Origin: CADEEN01 sp035716845
GTDB taxonomy: Bacteria > Pseudomonadota > Gammaproteobacteria > Burkholderiales > Burkholderiaceae_C
Length of the DNA stretch: 16,242 bases
Assembly (NCBI GenBank): GCA_035716845.1
Contig: DASTJE010000097.1
Coordinates: forward strand, 1-16,242
Direction: 5' to 3'
Shown: positions 6,191 to 13,278 of the stretch, piece by piece
How positions within the stretch are numbered: position 1 is the stretch's first letter
How the letters are laid out: each line of letters begins with the position of its first letter
Program-made: the position numbers and the translations under genes
Notes under the pieces: model-generated
Seen by the model: only the letters and a program-made list of their open reading frames with translations
What the model was told of the DNA's origin: nothing
The model's database searches: none

Positions 6191-8091
6191 CGCAGCACGA
6201 AACGCGCCGGGTCGATCGCGTCGACCAGGTCGGCCTCCAGCGGCCACGGCGCGCCGGCCGCCTGCGCCGCGATCAGGTCGGCGGCCAGCAGCGACAGCGC
6301 GATGCCGCGCGAGCCCAGCGCCGTGTGCACCAGCAGGCCCGGCCGGCGCGCGAGCAGGCGTGCGGCGTCGCGGCGGGCGGGCAGGGACGCCTGGAGGTCG
6401 GGCGCCAGCCCCGCCAGCGGCAGGCGGTCGCGCGTCGTGACGCGCCAGCCGACACGGCCGTCCCAGGGCGCGTCGGCGCGACACAGGCCTGCGGGCCACC
6501 AGGGCGCCACGCGGCCCAGGTTTTGCGCGTGGTCGTCCGGGCGCAGCGTCGCGTCCTCGTCGTCGCCGGTGTTCGTGGCGCCGATGAGCAGGCGGCCATC
6601 GGGGCAGGCGATCGCGTAGCCGCGCCCGGCCAGCGGCACGGCGGGCCGAGGCCCGGCGACGTCGTCCGGCGGCAGCAGCGTGAGCTGGCCGCGGCGCCGT
6701 TGCAGCCAGTGCGCCGGCCAGCCGGCCAGCACGCCGACGCCGCTGCCGTTCGCGAGCACCGCCAGCGGGGCTTCGGCGAGGACACGGCCTGCGTCGTCGT
6801 AGGCGCGCCAGCCCGTGGCATCGCGCGCGAGGGTGCTCACGGCGCCGCCGAACCGGCAGCGTGCGCCTGCGACGGCGAGCGCATGCCGCACCCAGGCGCC
6901 GGGGTCGACCCAGCCGCCGCCCGGGTACCACCAGGCCGGCTCGCGCACGACAGCGCCGCTGCGATGATGGGCCGCCTCCGCATCGAGCGCCTGGACATAA
7001 CGCGGATCGAGCGCCTGCGCCACCGCCAGCGCCTGCATCGGCTCGACATTGCCATCGGCCTGCACGCGCAGCAGGCCATCCACGGCCCCGGGCACGCCGG
7101 CGGCGACCGCCCCGCCGATCAGCACGGACGCGCGCAAGGCCGCGGCACGGTGCACGCGCGCATGCGGTCCATCGCCGGGGGCCACGCTGCCGTGGAAGAT
7201 GCCCGCCGGATTGCCGGAGGCCTCGGCGGCCGGCGTGGCGTGGCGGTCGATCACCGTGCTCGGGATGCCGGCCCGTGACAGCGCGAGCGCCGTCGCCGCG
7301 CCGGCCAGGCCGGCGCCGATCACCAGCGCGTGCGGCGGCGCGCGATCGGCGATCACGCGCCCCGGCGGTGCGGGCGGCACGAAGCGCGGTGCGAAGCGCG
7401 CACGCGTCATCTCGCGCTTGCCGCCCTGGCCCGGCGCGCTCTCGACGCTGAAGCCCGCGGCGGCCAGGCCCTCGCGCACGGCACGCGCCGCGCTCCAGGT
7501 GGCAGCCGTGCAGCCCGGGGCGCACAGGCGCGCCAGGGCGCGGAACAGCTCGGGCGTCCACATCGCCGCGTTGCGGGCCGGTGCGAATCCGTCGAGATAG
7601 AGGGCGTCGAAGCGCCCGACCAGCCGGCGCGCCAGCACGGTGGCTTCGCCGAGTCCCAGCAGCAGGCGCACGCGGCCGTCCTCGAAGTCGAGCACGTGCA
7701 GGCCGGGCGTGCACGGTGGCCAGGCGGCCACCAGCCGGCGCGACAAGTCCGGCGCGGGCGAGGCGGCATGCGCGCGTGCGAGGTCCTGCGGCCGTGGCGG
7801 GTGCAGTTCGAGCGCCACGTACACGAGGCGCTCGGGGCGGGCGGCGGCGTCGCGCCAGGCCTGCCAGGTGGCCAGGAAGTTCATGCCCAGGCCGAAGCCG
7901 GTTTCGAGGATCGCGAAGCGCTGTTGCCCCTGCCAGCGCATCGGCAGGCCGTTGCCCTGCAGGAACACGTGCCGTGCCTGCGCGAAGGCGCCGCTGGCCG
8001 GGTGGTAGACGTCGCCGAACTCGGGGGCCCAGGGCACGCCGTCCGGTCGATCGAAGGCGATCGTCGCCGGGCGCAACAGGGCGGCCTTCAT
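6181..8091 (-). CDS. mnmC: Bifunctional tRNA wobble-uridine modification protein MnmC
   Basis: MnmC completes mnm5(s2)U34 in tRNAs: its C-terminal FAD oxidoreductase removes the carboxymethyl group of cmnm5U and its N-terminal SAM methyltransferase methylates the resulting nm5U. The 636-residue protein shows both. In the methyltransferase half, ETGFGLGMNFL (63-73) is the SAM loop and LYLDGFAPARNAAMW (164-178) the MnmD signature. The oxidoreductase half begins with the dinucleotide-binding ALVIGAGLAGAATALALSRAG (255-275), then ASGNPAGIFHGSV, and ends in GSRGIALSLLAADLIAAQ. The usual TYTAAGFVRRGL-type motif is the divergent TWSAARAVREGL (198-209). Its ATG overlaps the stop of the upstream DUF3445 gene (ATGA), so the two are probably translationally coupled. 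Its TAG stop lies inside the last codons of convergent rpiA. Confidence 0.95.
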   Translation of the reverse strand: MKAALLRPATIAFDRPDGVPWAPEFGDVYHPASGAFAQARHVFLQGNGLPMRWQGQQRFAILETGFGLGMNFLATWQAWRDAAARPERLVYVALELHPPRPQDLARAHAASPAPDLSRRLVAAWPPCTPGLHVLDFEDGRVRLLLGLGEATVLARRLVGRFDALYLDGFAPARNAAMWTPELFRALARLCAPGCTAATWSAARAVREGLAAAGFSVESAPGQGGKREMTRARFAPRFVPPAPPGRVIADRAPPHALVIGAGLAGAATALALSRAGIPSTVIDRHATPAAEASGNPAGIFHGSVAPGDGPHARVHRAAALRASVLIGGAVAAGVPGAVDGLLRVQADGNVEPMQALAVAQALDPRYVQALDAEAAHHRSGAVVREPAWWYPGGGWVDPGAWVRHALAVAGARCRFGGAVSTLARDATGWRAYDDAGRVLAEAPLAVLANGSGVGVLAGWPAHWLQRRRGQLTLLPPDDVAGPRPAVPLAGRGYAIACPDGRLLIGATNTGDDEDATLRPDDHAQNLGRVAPWWPAGLCRADAPWDGRVGWRVTTRDRLPLAGLAPDLQASLPARRDAARLLARRPGLLVHTALGSRGIALSLLAADLIAAQAAGAPWPLEADLVDAIDPARFVLRQS

Positions 8092-9041
8092 GCCGGCACG
8101 GCCGCGCGGCGCTCCAGCCAGCCGAGCAGGGCGTCACGCGCCGGGGCGAGGCTGCGGTAGGCCAGCACGTCGGCGCTCATCGAGGCGATCGAGTCGTGCA
8201 GCCGTCGCGCCCGGGCTGCGCTGTCGATGGCCTGCGCCAACGGGCGGCAGTCGACGCCGATCGTGAACACCGCCTGCCGCAGCGACGGCAGAGGCAGGAA
8301 GGTCTGGCGCTCGCTGCGGAACCAGGCGCGCGGGTCGGGGTCGTCGAACGCGTCGGCGGGCCAGGGCGCCGGATCGGCGTGGACCGGGTGGGCGTGCAGC
8401 CGCGGGTGGCGCGTGACATTCCAGACGAATCGTTCCCAGGCATCCGGCCCGCACACCATGCGCATCAGGTGCTCGGCCGCGCGCATCAGCAGGGCGTTGT
8501 CGGCCACCGGCGCGTGCACCTCGGCGAAGTGGTGCCCGACCTTCGCGGCCGGATCCCAGTGCGAGGGCAGGCAGGCTGCGATCCACGGGATGGTGGCGCG
8601 CGCGCCGTCGACGATGGCGAGATCCTCCGCGAACGCCAGCCCCAGCAGGCCGGGCAGGCGCCATTCGGCAGTCAGGCCGCGCAGGCAGCGTGCCAGCTCG
8701 TCGCCCAGCCCGAACACCCCGGACGCCAACTGCTCGACCTCACCATCGACCACCGCCACGCCGAGCCAGCGCGCCTCGGCACGACCGTCGGCCCAGACGA
8801 ATCGCCCCGGGTGCTCGCGCGCCGCGTGCTCGGCCAGTGCCCGCAGCGCCGGCCAGGCATCGAAGCCGGGTTCGGCCGCCAGCGCCAGCCGCGGGAAGGC
8901 CGACAGCACCGCCATCTTCTCGCGCTGGTGGCGCGAGCCGGGCGCCAGCGGCGTGAGCTGCAGCGCACCCGGCGCCAGGCGCCTCAGGCCGGGCTGCATG
9001 CGAAACGGTGCCTGCACGGCGGCATCGAAGTCGAAGCTCAT
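8088..9041 (-). CDS. DUF3445 / heme-dependent oxidative N-demethylase-family protein
   Basis: The 317-residue protein fits the DUF3445 family, whose characterised member is the PAS-like, heme-binding subunit of an oxidative dimethylamine demethylase. Family landmarks are AEDLAIVDG (138-146), CLPSHWDPAAKVGHHFAEVHAPV (157-179), W207 in FVWNVTRHP, and FRSERQTFLPLP (241-252) followed by AVFTIGVDCRPL. There is no signal peptide or membrane segment, so it should be cytosolic. The substrate is unknown; many proteobacteria carry such proteins with no assigned role. ATG 9041 has no Shine-Dalgarno, but CACACT lies 6 bases upstream, suggesting a leaderless transcript. It is the first gene of a unit with mnmC and overlaps it by four bases. 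Both proteins handle methylated amine chemistry, but a functional link is only inferred. I cannot identify the heme ligand from sequence. Confidence 0.82.
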   Translation of the reverse strand: MSFDFDAAVQAPFRMQPGLRRLAPGALQLTPLAPGSRHQREKMAVLSAFPRLALAAEPGFDAWPALRALAEHAAREHPGRFVWADGRAEARWLGVAVVDGEVEQLASGVFGLGDELARCLRGLTAEWRLPGLLGLAFAEDLAIVDGARATIPWIAACLPSHWDPAAKVGHHFAEVHAPVADNALLMRAAEHLMRMVCGPDAWERFVWNVTRHPRLHAHPVHADPAPWPADAFDDPDPRAWFRSERQTFLPLPSLRQAVFTIGVDCRPLAQAIDSAARARRLHDSIASMSADVLAYRSLAPARDALLGWLERRAAVPA

Positions 9042-9047
9042 CGCCGG

Positions 9048-9053
9048 AGTGTG
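9048..9053 (-). promoter_or_regulatory. Candidate -10 box of the DUF3445-mnmC unit
   Basis: CACACT on the minus strand ends 6 bases before ATG 9041, which would place the transcription start at or near the start codon. The usual -35 position falls in the neighbouring palindrome and does not resemble a -35 hexamer, so confidence is low. Confidence 0.3.
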
Positions 9054-9061
9054 CCAACGAA

Positions 9062-9085
9062 ACAGGGCACCCGCGGGTGCCCTGT
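9062..9085 (-). terminator. efp: Terminator hairpin of efp (24-base perfect palindrome)
   Basis: The 24 bases are their own reverse complement: arms ACAGGGCACC and GGTGCCCTGT around CGCG. The element starts 20 bases after the efp stop and on the minus strand is followed by TTCGTT, a short U-rich tail. Position and stem strength fit an intrinsic terminator of the earP-efp unit that also insulates the following DUF3445-mnmC unit. Confidence 0.75.
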
Positions 9086-9104
9086 CGGAGCGCGTGGCGC
9101 GCGT

Positions 9105-9659
9105 TCAGACGCGCTTGCGGTACTCGTGCGTGCGGGTGTCGATCTCGACCTTGTCGCCGTCCTCGACGAACAGGGGCACGGCAATCTCGAACCCGGTGCC
9201 CACCAGGCGCGCCGGCTTCATCACCTTGCCCGAGGTGTCGCCCTTGACGGCGGGTTCGGTGTTGATCTGCCGCACCACGGTGGTGGGCATTTCCACCGAG
9301 ATCGCCTTGCCGTCGTAGAACGTCACCTCGACGGGCATGCCGTCCTCGAGGTACTGGATGGCGTCGCCCATGTTGTCGCTCTCGACCTCGTACTGGTTGT
9401 ACTCGGCGTCCATGAAGACGTACATCGGATCGGCGAAGTAGGAGTAGGTGCACTCCTTCTTGTCCAGGATGATCTGGTCCATCTTGTCGTCGGCCTTGAA
9501 GACGACTTCGGCCCCCGCTCCGTTGAGCAGGTTCTTCATCTTCATGCGCACGGTGGCGGCGCCGCGGCCGCCGCGGCTGTATTCGGTCTTGAGCACGACC
9601 ATCGGGTCCTTGCCCTGCATGATCACGTTGCCGGCGCGGATTTCCTGAGCGAGTTTCAT
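9105..9659 (-). CDS. efp: Translation elongation factor P (arginine-32 type)
   Basis: EF-P binds between the P and E sites of the ribosome and relieves stalling at consecutive prolines. The 184-residue product covers all three domains: the KOW-like N-terminal domain (MKLAQEIRAGNVI), the central OB domain, and the C-terminal OB domain (VVRQINTEPAVKGDTS...GFEIAVPLFVEDGDKVEIDTRTHEYRKRV). The tip loop is SRGGRGAA with R32 in place of the lysine that EpmA modifies in E. coli, which marks the rhamnosylated branch. The modifying enzyme EarP is encoded immediately upstream on the same strand, 91 bases away. GAGGA lies 11 bases before the ATG, slightly long spacing. A strong hairpin follows the stop. 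Confidence 0.98.
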   Translation of the reverse strand: MKLAQEIRAGNVIMQGKDPMVVLKTEYSRGGRGAATVRMKMKNLLNGAGAEVVFKADDKMDQIILDKKECTYSYFADPMYVFMDAEYNQYEVESDNMGDAIQYLEDGMPVEVTFYDGKAISVEMPTTVVRQINTEPAVKGDTSGKVMKPARLVGTGFEIAVPLFVEDGDKVEIDTRTHEYRKRV

Positions 9660-9747
9660 GGCACTGTGCGTCCTCGGACGCCTTCCTGGGAGTCGGTACT
9701 TGGAGTCGTCCGCCGGGCGTTCGGAGCCGGGCGGCTAAAAGCCCATG

Positions 9748-9753
9748 ATTCTA
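9748..9753 (-). promoter_or_regulatory. Candidate -10 box for efp overlapping the earP stop
   Basis: TAGAAT on the minus strand overlaps the earP TAG stop and lies about 90 bases upstream of the efp ATG. TTGTGG at 9774-9779 is a possible -35, but the 20-base spacing is too long to be convincing. A separate efp promoter would allow EF-P, an abundant protein, to be made in excess over EarP. Confidence 0.28.
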
Positions 9754-10782
9754 ACCTTGGACTCGTTTGCCTGCCACAAATTGCAGCAGACGCGAGCACA
9801 GGTCCGCCTGGCCCAGCAGGCGCGTGCGCCACTGCATGGCCGCCAGCCGCCATGGGCCCATGGCCGGCAGGGCTGGCGGCCAGGGGCCGATTCGGTTCCA
9901 GGCCCGCCACAGCGCCCGCACGTCGGCGTCCACGCCCAGGCGCAGCAGCAGGGCTTCGAGCTTGGCCACGTGCGCGTCGTCGTGCTGGCGGTAGATGTGC
10001 CACACGAAGGGCGCACCGGCCCACATTGCGCGCACGATCGAGTCCTCGCCGCGGGCGAAATTGAGGTCGCAGTTGGCGAGCAGGCGGTCGTAGTCGCGCT
10101 GCGTCAACCACGGCAACGCATGCACGCGCACGCGCTGCAGGCGGCGCGCGGCGGCGCGCTCGAGCAGGGGGGCCTGGCCGGCTCCCGCGGTGACGAGCAG
10201 CAGGGTGGGTGCGTGGTCGAGGCGGTCGAGCAGGGCGTCGAAGGGCGCGTGCGCGTAGCTGAACAGGCTGACCGTGCGTTCGCCGTGGTGCGGGGCCACG
10301 CCCAGTTCGCCCCACAGGGCGGCCGGCTCGGGCGCGATGCTGCGTTCGCGCAGCAGGCCGCCCGTGGACGGCGTGAAGCCGGGATAGAAGAACCACTTGC
10401 GCAGGCCGACACCGGGGCCCGCGAGCTGGGGCGAGGGCAGGCCGTGGCTGCGCTCGACGTAGTCCTCGGCACTCAGGTATTCGAGGTTGATCCACACCGG
10501 TGCGGCGGCGCGAGCGCCCATGCGGGTGATGAAGGCCGGCGGCGGGTCGCAGCCGAAGGCCTCGACCACGACGTCGCCCGGTTCGAGGTCGGGCAGCGGA
10601 TCGACCCAGCGGATCACCGTCACGCCGGCGGCGCCGCGCGGCGCCATCCAGGCCAGCGCGAGCGGATCGTCGATCCACAGGCGTACCTGCTCGCCGCGGC
10701 TGGCCAGGTCGGACGACAGGCGCCAGCACACACCCACGTCGCCGTGGTAATCGATCACGCGGCAGAACACGTCCCACAACAT
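9751..10782 (-). CDS. earP: EF-P arginine rhamnosyltransferase EarP
   Basis: EarP transfers rhamnose from dTDP-L-rhamnose to arginine 32 of EF-P with inversion. The 343-residue GT-B protein begins WDVFCRVIDYHGDVGVCWRL, with D11 and D15 matching the two conserved N-terminal aspartates, one of them catalytic. VWINLEYLSAEDYVERSHGLPSP (96-118) and KWFFYPGFTPSTGGLLRER (129-147) are family segments, and CDLNFARGEDSIVRAMWAGAPFVWHIYRQ (238-266) contains R244-G245-E246-D247-S248 of the nucleotide-sugar site. The family was formerly DUF2331. ATG 10782 fits the family N-terminus; the frame stays open further upstream, antisense to uvrC, without coding sense. There is no nearby Shine-Dalgarno, and GATAAT lies 7 bases upstream. 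It precedes efp in the same direction and is divergent from uvrC. Confidence 0.96.
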   Translation of the reverse strand: MLWDVFCRVIDYHGDVGVCWRLSSDLASRGEQVRLWIDDPLALAWMAPRGAAGVTVIRWVDPLPDLEPGDVVVEAFGCDPPPAFITRMGARAAAPVWINLEYLSAEDYVERSHGLPSPQLAGPGVGLRKWFFYPGFTPSTGGLLRERSIAPEPAALWGELGVAPHHGERTVSLFSYAHAPFDALLDRLDHAPTLLLVTAGAGQAPLLERAAARRLQRVRVHALPWLTQRDYDRLLANCDLNFARGEDSIVRAMWAGAPFVWHIYRQHDDAHVAKLEALLLRLGVDADVRALWRAWNRIGPWPPALPAMGPWRLAAMQWRTRLLGQADLCSRLLQFVAGKRVQG

Positions 10783-10815
10783 GACGCCGATTATCGACAC
10801 CGATAATCCTCCGCG
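10783..10815. promoter_or_regulatory. Divergent earP-uvrC promoter region with mirrored -10 boxes
   Basis: The 33-base gap contains a perfect inverted repeat at 10789-10808, GATTATCG-ACAC-CGATAATC. Each arm supplies a GATAAT -10-like hexamer: 10802-10807 reading toward uvrC (8 bases before its ATG) and 10790-10795 reading toward earP (7 bases before its ATG). Neither gene has a good ribosome site at usual spacing, so both transcripts may be leaderless. No recognisable -35 boxes accompany them. The repeat could also be a regulator's operator. Confidence 0.45.
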
Positions 10816-12729
10816 ATGAGCGAAGGACCGGGCGTCCACCAGGAGCCGAGCACGCGCGATCGCCTGCAGGGCGAGGTGGCGGCGCTGCCGCAGCGCCCCG
10901 GGGTGTACCGCTTCCTTGACGCGGCCGGCAGCGTGCTCTACGTCGGCAAGGCGCGCAACCTCAGGAAGCGCGTGGCCAGCTACTTCCAGAAGGACCACGG
11001 CGGCACCCGCATCGGCGTGATGGTCGAGCGCGTCGCACGCCTGGAGACGACCGTGGTGCGCAGCGAAGCCGAGGCCCTGCTGCTCGAGAACAACCTCATC
11101 AAGGCGCTCAATCCGCGGTTCAACATCCTGTTCCGCGACGACAAGAGCTACCCCTACCTCAAGCTCGTGTCGGGCACGTACCCGCGGGTGGCCTACTACC
11201 GCGGCGCGGTCGACCGCAGGCATCGCTACTTCGGGCCTTACCCGAGCGCCTGGGCGGTCAAGGAGTCGATCCAGCTGATCCAGAAGGTGTTCCGGCTGCG
11301 CACCTGCGAGGACACCGTGTTCGCCAACCGCTCGCGCCCGTGCCTGCTGTTCCAGATCCGCCGCTGCTCGGGGCCCTGCGTGGGGCTCGTCTCGGCGGCG
11401 GACTACCAGCGCGACGTCGCCGACACCGAGCGCTTCCTGCGCGGCGACACCGAGGCAGTGCTCGACGAGCTGCAGCAGCGCATGGGGCGGCACGCCGAGG
11501 CGCTCGAGTTCGAGCAGGCCGCGCAGGTGCGCGACCAGATCGGCTCGCTGTCGCGCGTGCTGCACCAGCAGGCGGTCGACCGGAGCAGCCTGGGTGCGGC
11601 CAGCCGCGACGTCGACATCCTCGCCGTGCGCGTGCGCGGCGGTCGCGCCTGCGTCAATCTGGCGATGGTGCGCGGCGGGCGCCATCTCGGGGACCGGGCG
11701 TACTTTCCGGCGCACGTCGAGGACGCTTCGGCCTGGCAGGAGGGGATCGCGCCCGAGGTCGCGGTGCTCGAGGCCTTCGTCGCGCAGCACTACCTCGAGG
11801 GCTTCCTGCCGCCCCAGCTGGTGACGAGCCACGAGGTCGACGCCGGCCTGCTGCAGGCGCTGGCGGCACACAGCGGCGTGCGCGTCACGGCCACCCATCA
11901 GCCGCGCGAGCAGCGCCGCATCTGGCTCGAGATGGCCGAGCAGGGTGCCGAGATCGCGTTGGCACGCCTGCTGTCCGAGGAGGGCTCGCAGCGCGAGCGC
12001 ACTCGCGCCCTGGCCGAGGCGCTGGCGCTCGACGTCGAGGACCTCGACGGGCTGCGCATCGAGTGCTTCGACGTCAGCCACACCGCCGGCGAGGCGACCC
12101 AGGCGAGCTGCGTCGTCTACGAACGCCATGCCATGCAGCCGGCACAGTACCGCCGCTTCAACATCGACGGCATTGCCGGCGGCGACGACTACGCGGCGAT
12201 GCGCCAGGTGCTGACGCGCCGTTATGCCAAGCTGGCCGAGGCCCGCGCCGCGGGCGGCAACGGTGCGCCCGGCGGGGTGCGCCTGCCCGACCTGGTGCTG
12301 GTCGACGGCGGGCGCGGCCAGGTCGCCATGGCGCGCGAGGTGTTCGCCGAGCTGGGGCTCGACCTGTCGTCGATCGTCGGCGTCGAGAAGGGCGAGGGGC
12401 GCAAGGTCGGGCTCGAGGAGCTCGTGTTTGGCGACGGGCGCGGCAAGCTGACCCTCGGCGCCGATTCCGCCGCGCTGATGCTGGTGGCCCAGATCCGCGA
12501 CGAGGCGCACCGTTTCGCGATCACCGGCATGCGCGCGCGCCGCGCCAGCGTGCGCACCGGCGGCAGCACACTGGAGGACATCCCGGGCGTCGGCCCGAAG
12601 AAGCGCGCGCGCCTGCTGCAGCGCTTCGGCGGCGTGCGCGGCGTGTCATTGGCAAGCGTCGAGGACCTGGCCAGCGTCGACGGCATTTCGAAACCCCTGG
12701 CCGAGGAGATCTATCGTGCCCTGCATTGA
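10816..12729 (+). CDS. uvrC: UvrABC system protein C (excinuclease subunit)
   Basis: UvrC makes the 3' and 5' incisions of nucleotide excision repair after UvrB has loaded on damaged DNA. The 637-residue protein shows the full domain order. The GIY-YIG nuclease spans about 28-105 (GVYRFLDAAGSVLYVGKARNLRKRV, then EAEALLLENNLIK). The cysteine cluster C164, C176, C184, C188 is an Fe-S-like site seen in UvrC. The UVR domain that binds UvrB is at 217-246 (EALEFEQAAQVRDQI). The RNase H-like endonuclease has D419 (FDVSH), the GGDDYA pair 457-458, D497 (LVDGGRGQ) and H565. Two helix-hairpin-helix motifs follow (IPGVGPKKRARLLQRF and SVDGISKPLAEEIYRALH). ATG 10816 is the first usable start. The 3' end overlaps the next gene by 14 bases. 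Confidence 0.98.
   Translation: MSEGPGVHQEPSTRDRLQGEVAALPQRPGVYRFLDAAGSVLYVGKARNLRKRVASYFQKDHGGTRIGVMVERVARLETTVVRSEAEALLLENNLIKALNPRFNILFRDDKSYPYLKLVSGTYPRVAYYRGAVDRRHRYFGPYPSAWAVKESIQLIQKVFRLRTCEDTVFANRSRPCLLFQIRRCSGPCVGLVSAADYQRDVADTERFLRGDTEAVLDELQQRMGRHAEALEFEQAAQVRDQIGSLSRVLHQQAVDRSSLGAASRDVDILAVRVRGGRACVNLAMVRGGRHLGDRAYFPAHVEDASAWQEGIAPEVAVLEAFVAQHYLEGFLPPQLVTSHEVDAGLLQALAAHSGVRVTATHQPREQRRIWLEMAEQGAEIALARLLSEEGSQRERTRALAEALALDVEDLDGLRIECFDVSHTAGEATQASCVVYERHAMQPAQYRRFNIDGIAGGDDYAAMRQVLTRRYAKLAEARAAGGNGAPGGVRLPDLVLVDGGRGQVAMAREVFAELGLDLSSIVGVEKGEGRKVGLEELVFGDGRGKLTLGADSAALMLVAQIRDEAHRFAITGMRARRASVRTGGSTLEDIPGVGPKKRARLLQRFGGVRGVSLASVEDLASVDGISKPLAEEIYRALH
12703..12708 (+). promoter_or_regulatory. 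Shine-Dalgarno supporting the GTG start of the lipoprotein gene
   Basis: GAGGAG inside the last codons of uvrC lies 7 bases before GTG 12716. It is the strongest ribosome site in the window and decides the non-ATG start. Confidence 0.75.
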
Positions 12730-13249
12730 CCAGACTTCACGCCGGCTTGCCGGCATCGTCGTGCCGCTGGCGCTGGCCGCGTGCACCAGCGGGCAGCCTC
12801 CGCCTCCGGCAGCGCCACCGGCCGCCGGCGTGCCGAGGCCCGCGCCCGCCGCGGCGCCGGCGCCGCGGCCCGCGGCCGCTCCGGCACCCGCGCCCGCGCC
12901 GTCACCTTCGCCGGTCGCCCGCGCACGCAACTGGGACGAATACCGGCTGCAGGCCGGGCGACGCATGGTCGGTGCGAACCCGAATGCCACCTACACGGGA
13001 GCGGTGCCGGAACCCTTGCTCGCGATTCCCGTGCTCGAGGTCGAACTCAATGCCGACGGCAGCGTGCGGCGCGTGCAGGTGCTGCGCAAGCCGTCGCAGG
13101 CCCACGACACGGTCCAGCTGGCCATCGACGCGGTGCATCGCGGTGCGCCTTACGGTGACGTGTCGCACCTGCCCAAGCCATGGAAGTTCAGCGAGGTGTT
13201 CCTGTTCCGCGACGACCGCCGTTTCAAGCCTCGATCGCTCGATCTGTGA
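12716..13249 (+). CDS. Putative lipoprotein with TonB-like C-terminal domain
   Basis: The 177-residue product starts at GTG. Residues 11-22 are hydrophobic and end in the lipobox LAAC with C23, so it should be a lipoprotein. Residues 27-70 are an extended proline/alanine linker of the kind that spans periplasm or peptidoglycan. The C-terminal domain from about 72 (RNWDEYRLQAGRRM...) contains PVLEVELNADGSVRRVQVLRKPSQAHDTVQLAIDAVHRGAPYGDV, which resembles the TonB C-terminal fold (beta strand, DGxVxxVxVxxxS, then a helix with aspartate). True TonB has an N-terminal anchor with SxxxH and works with ExbB/ExbD, neither of which is here. It overlaps uvrC by 14 bases and precedes pgsA by 29, suggesting co-transcription. 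The function is unknown; an envelope role is inferred. Confidence 0.85.
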   Translation: MPCIDQTSRRLAGIVVPLALAACTSGQPPPPAAPPAAGVPRPAPAAAPAPRPAAAPAPAPAPSPSPVARARNWDEYRLQAGRRMVGANPNATYTGAVPEPLLAIPVLEVELNADGSVRRVQVLRKPSQAHDTVQLAIDAVHRGAPYGDVSHLPKPWKFSEVFLFRDDRRFKPRSLDL

Positions 13250-13266
13250 CCTGTCGTGCCAGCCGC

Positions 13267-13272
13267 TAGGAT
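13267..13272 (+). promoter_or_regulatory. AGGA ribosome site / -10-like hexamer before pgsA
   Basis: TAGGAT lies 6 bases before the pgsA ATG. Its AGGA (13268-13271) is a workable Shine-Dalgarno at 7 bases, while the whole hexamer also has the form and spacing of the -10-like boxes seen before uvrC and earP. The sequence cannot tell the two readings apart. Confidence 0.35.
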
Positions 13273-13278
13273 GGGGGC

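Noticed and set aside
5026..7278. A 750-codon plus-strand open frame covering rpiA
   Set aside because: rpiA in a different frame has all catalytic residues; the long frame has shadow composition and no recognisable domain.
5411..8137. A 908-codon minus-strand open frame across rpiA and mnmC
   Set aside because: It is arginine/alanine/proline-rich with no family motif and lies in the wrong frame over two securely identified genes, so it is a composition artefact.
9751..12510. A 919-codon open frame on the minus strand, antisense to uvrC
   Set aside because: Only the part from 10782 downward has family sense (EarP). The upstream part is antisense to the well-conserved uvrC and is open only because stop codons are rare at this G+C content.
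12716..13249. Calling the lipoprotein a genuine TonB
   Set aside because: It has a lipobox in place of a transmembrane anchor, and no exbB/exbD or receptor gene is in the window; only the C-terminal domain is TonB-like.
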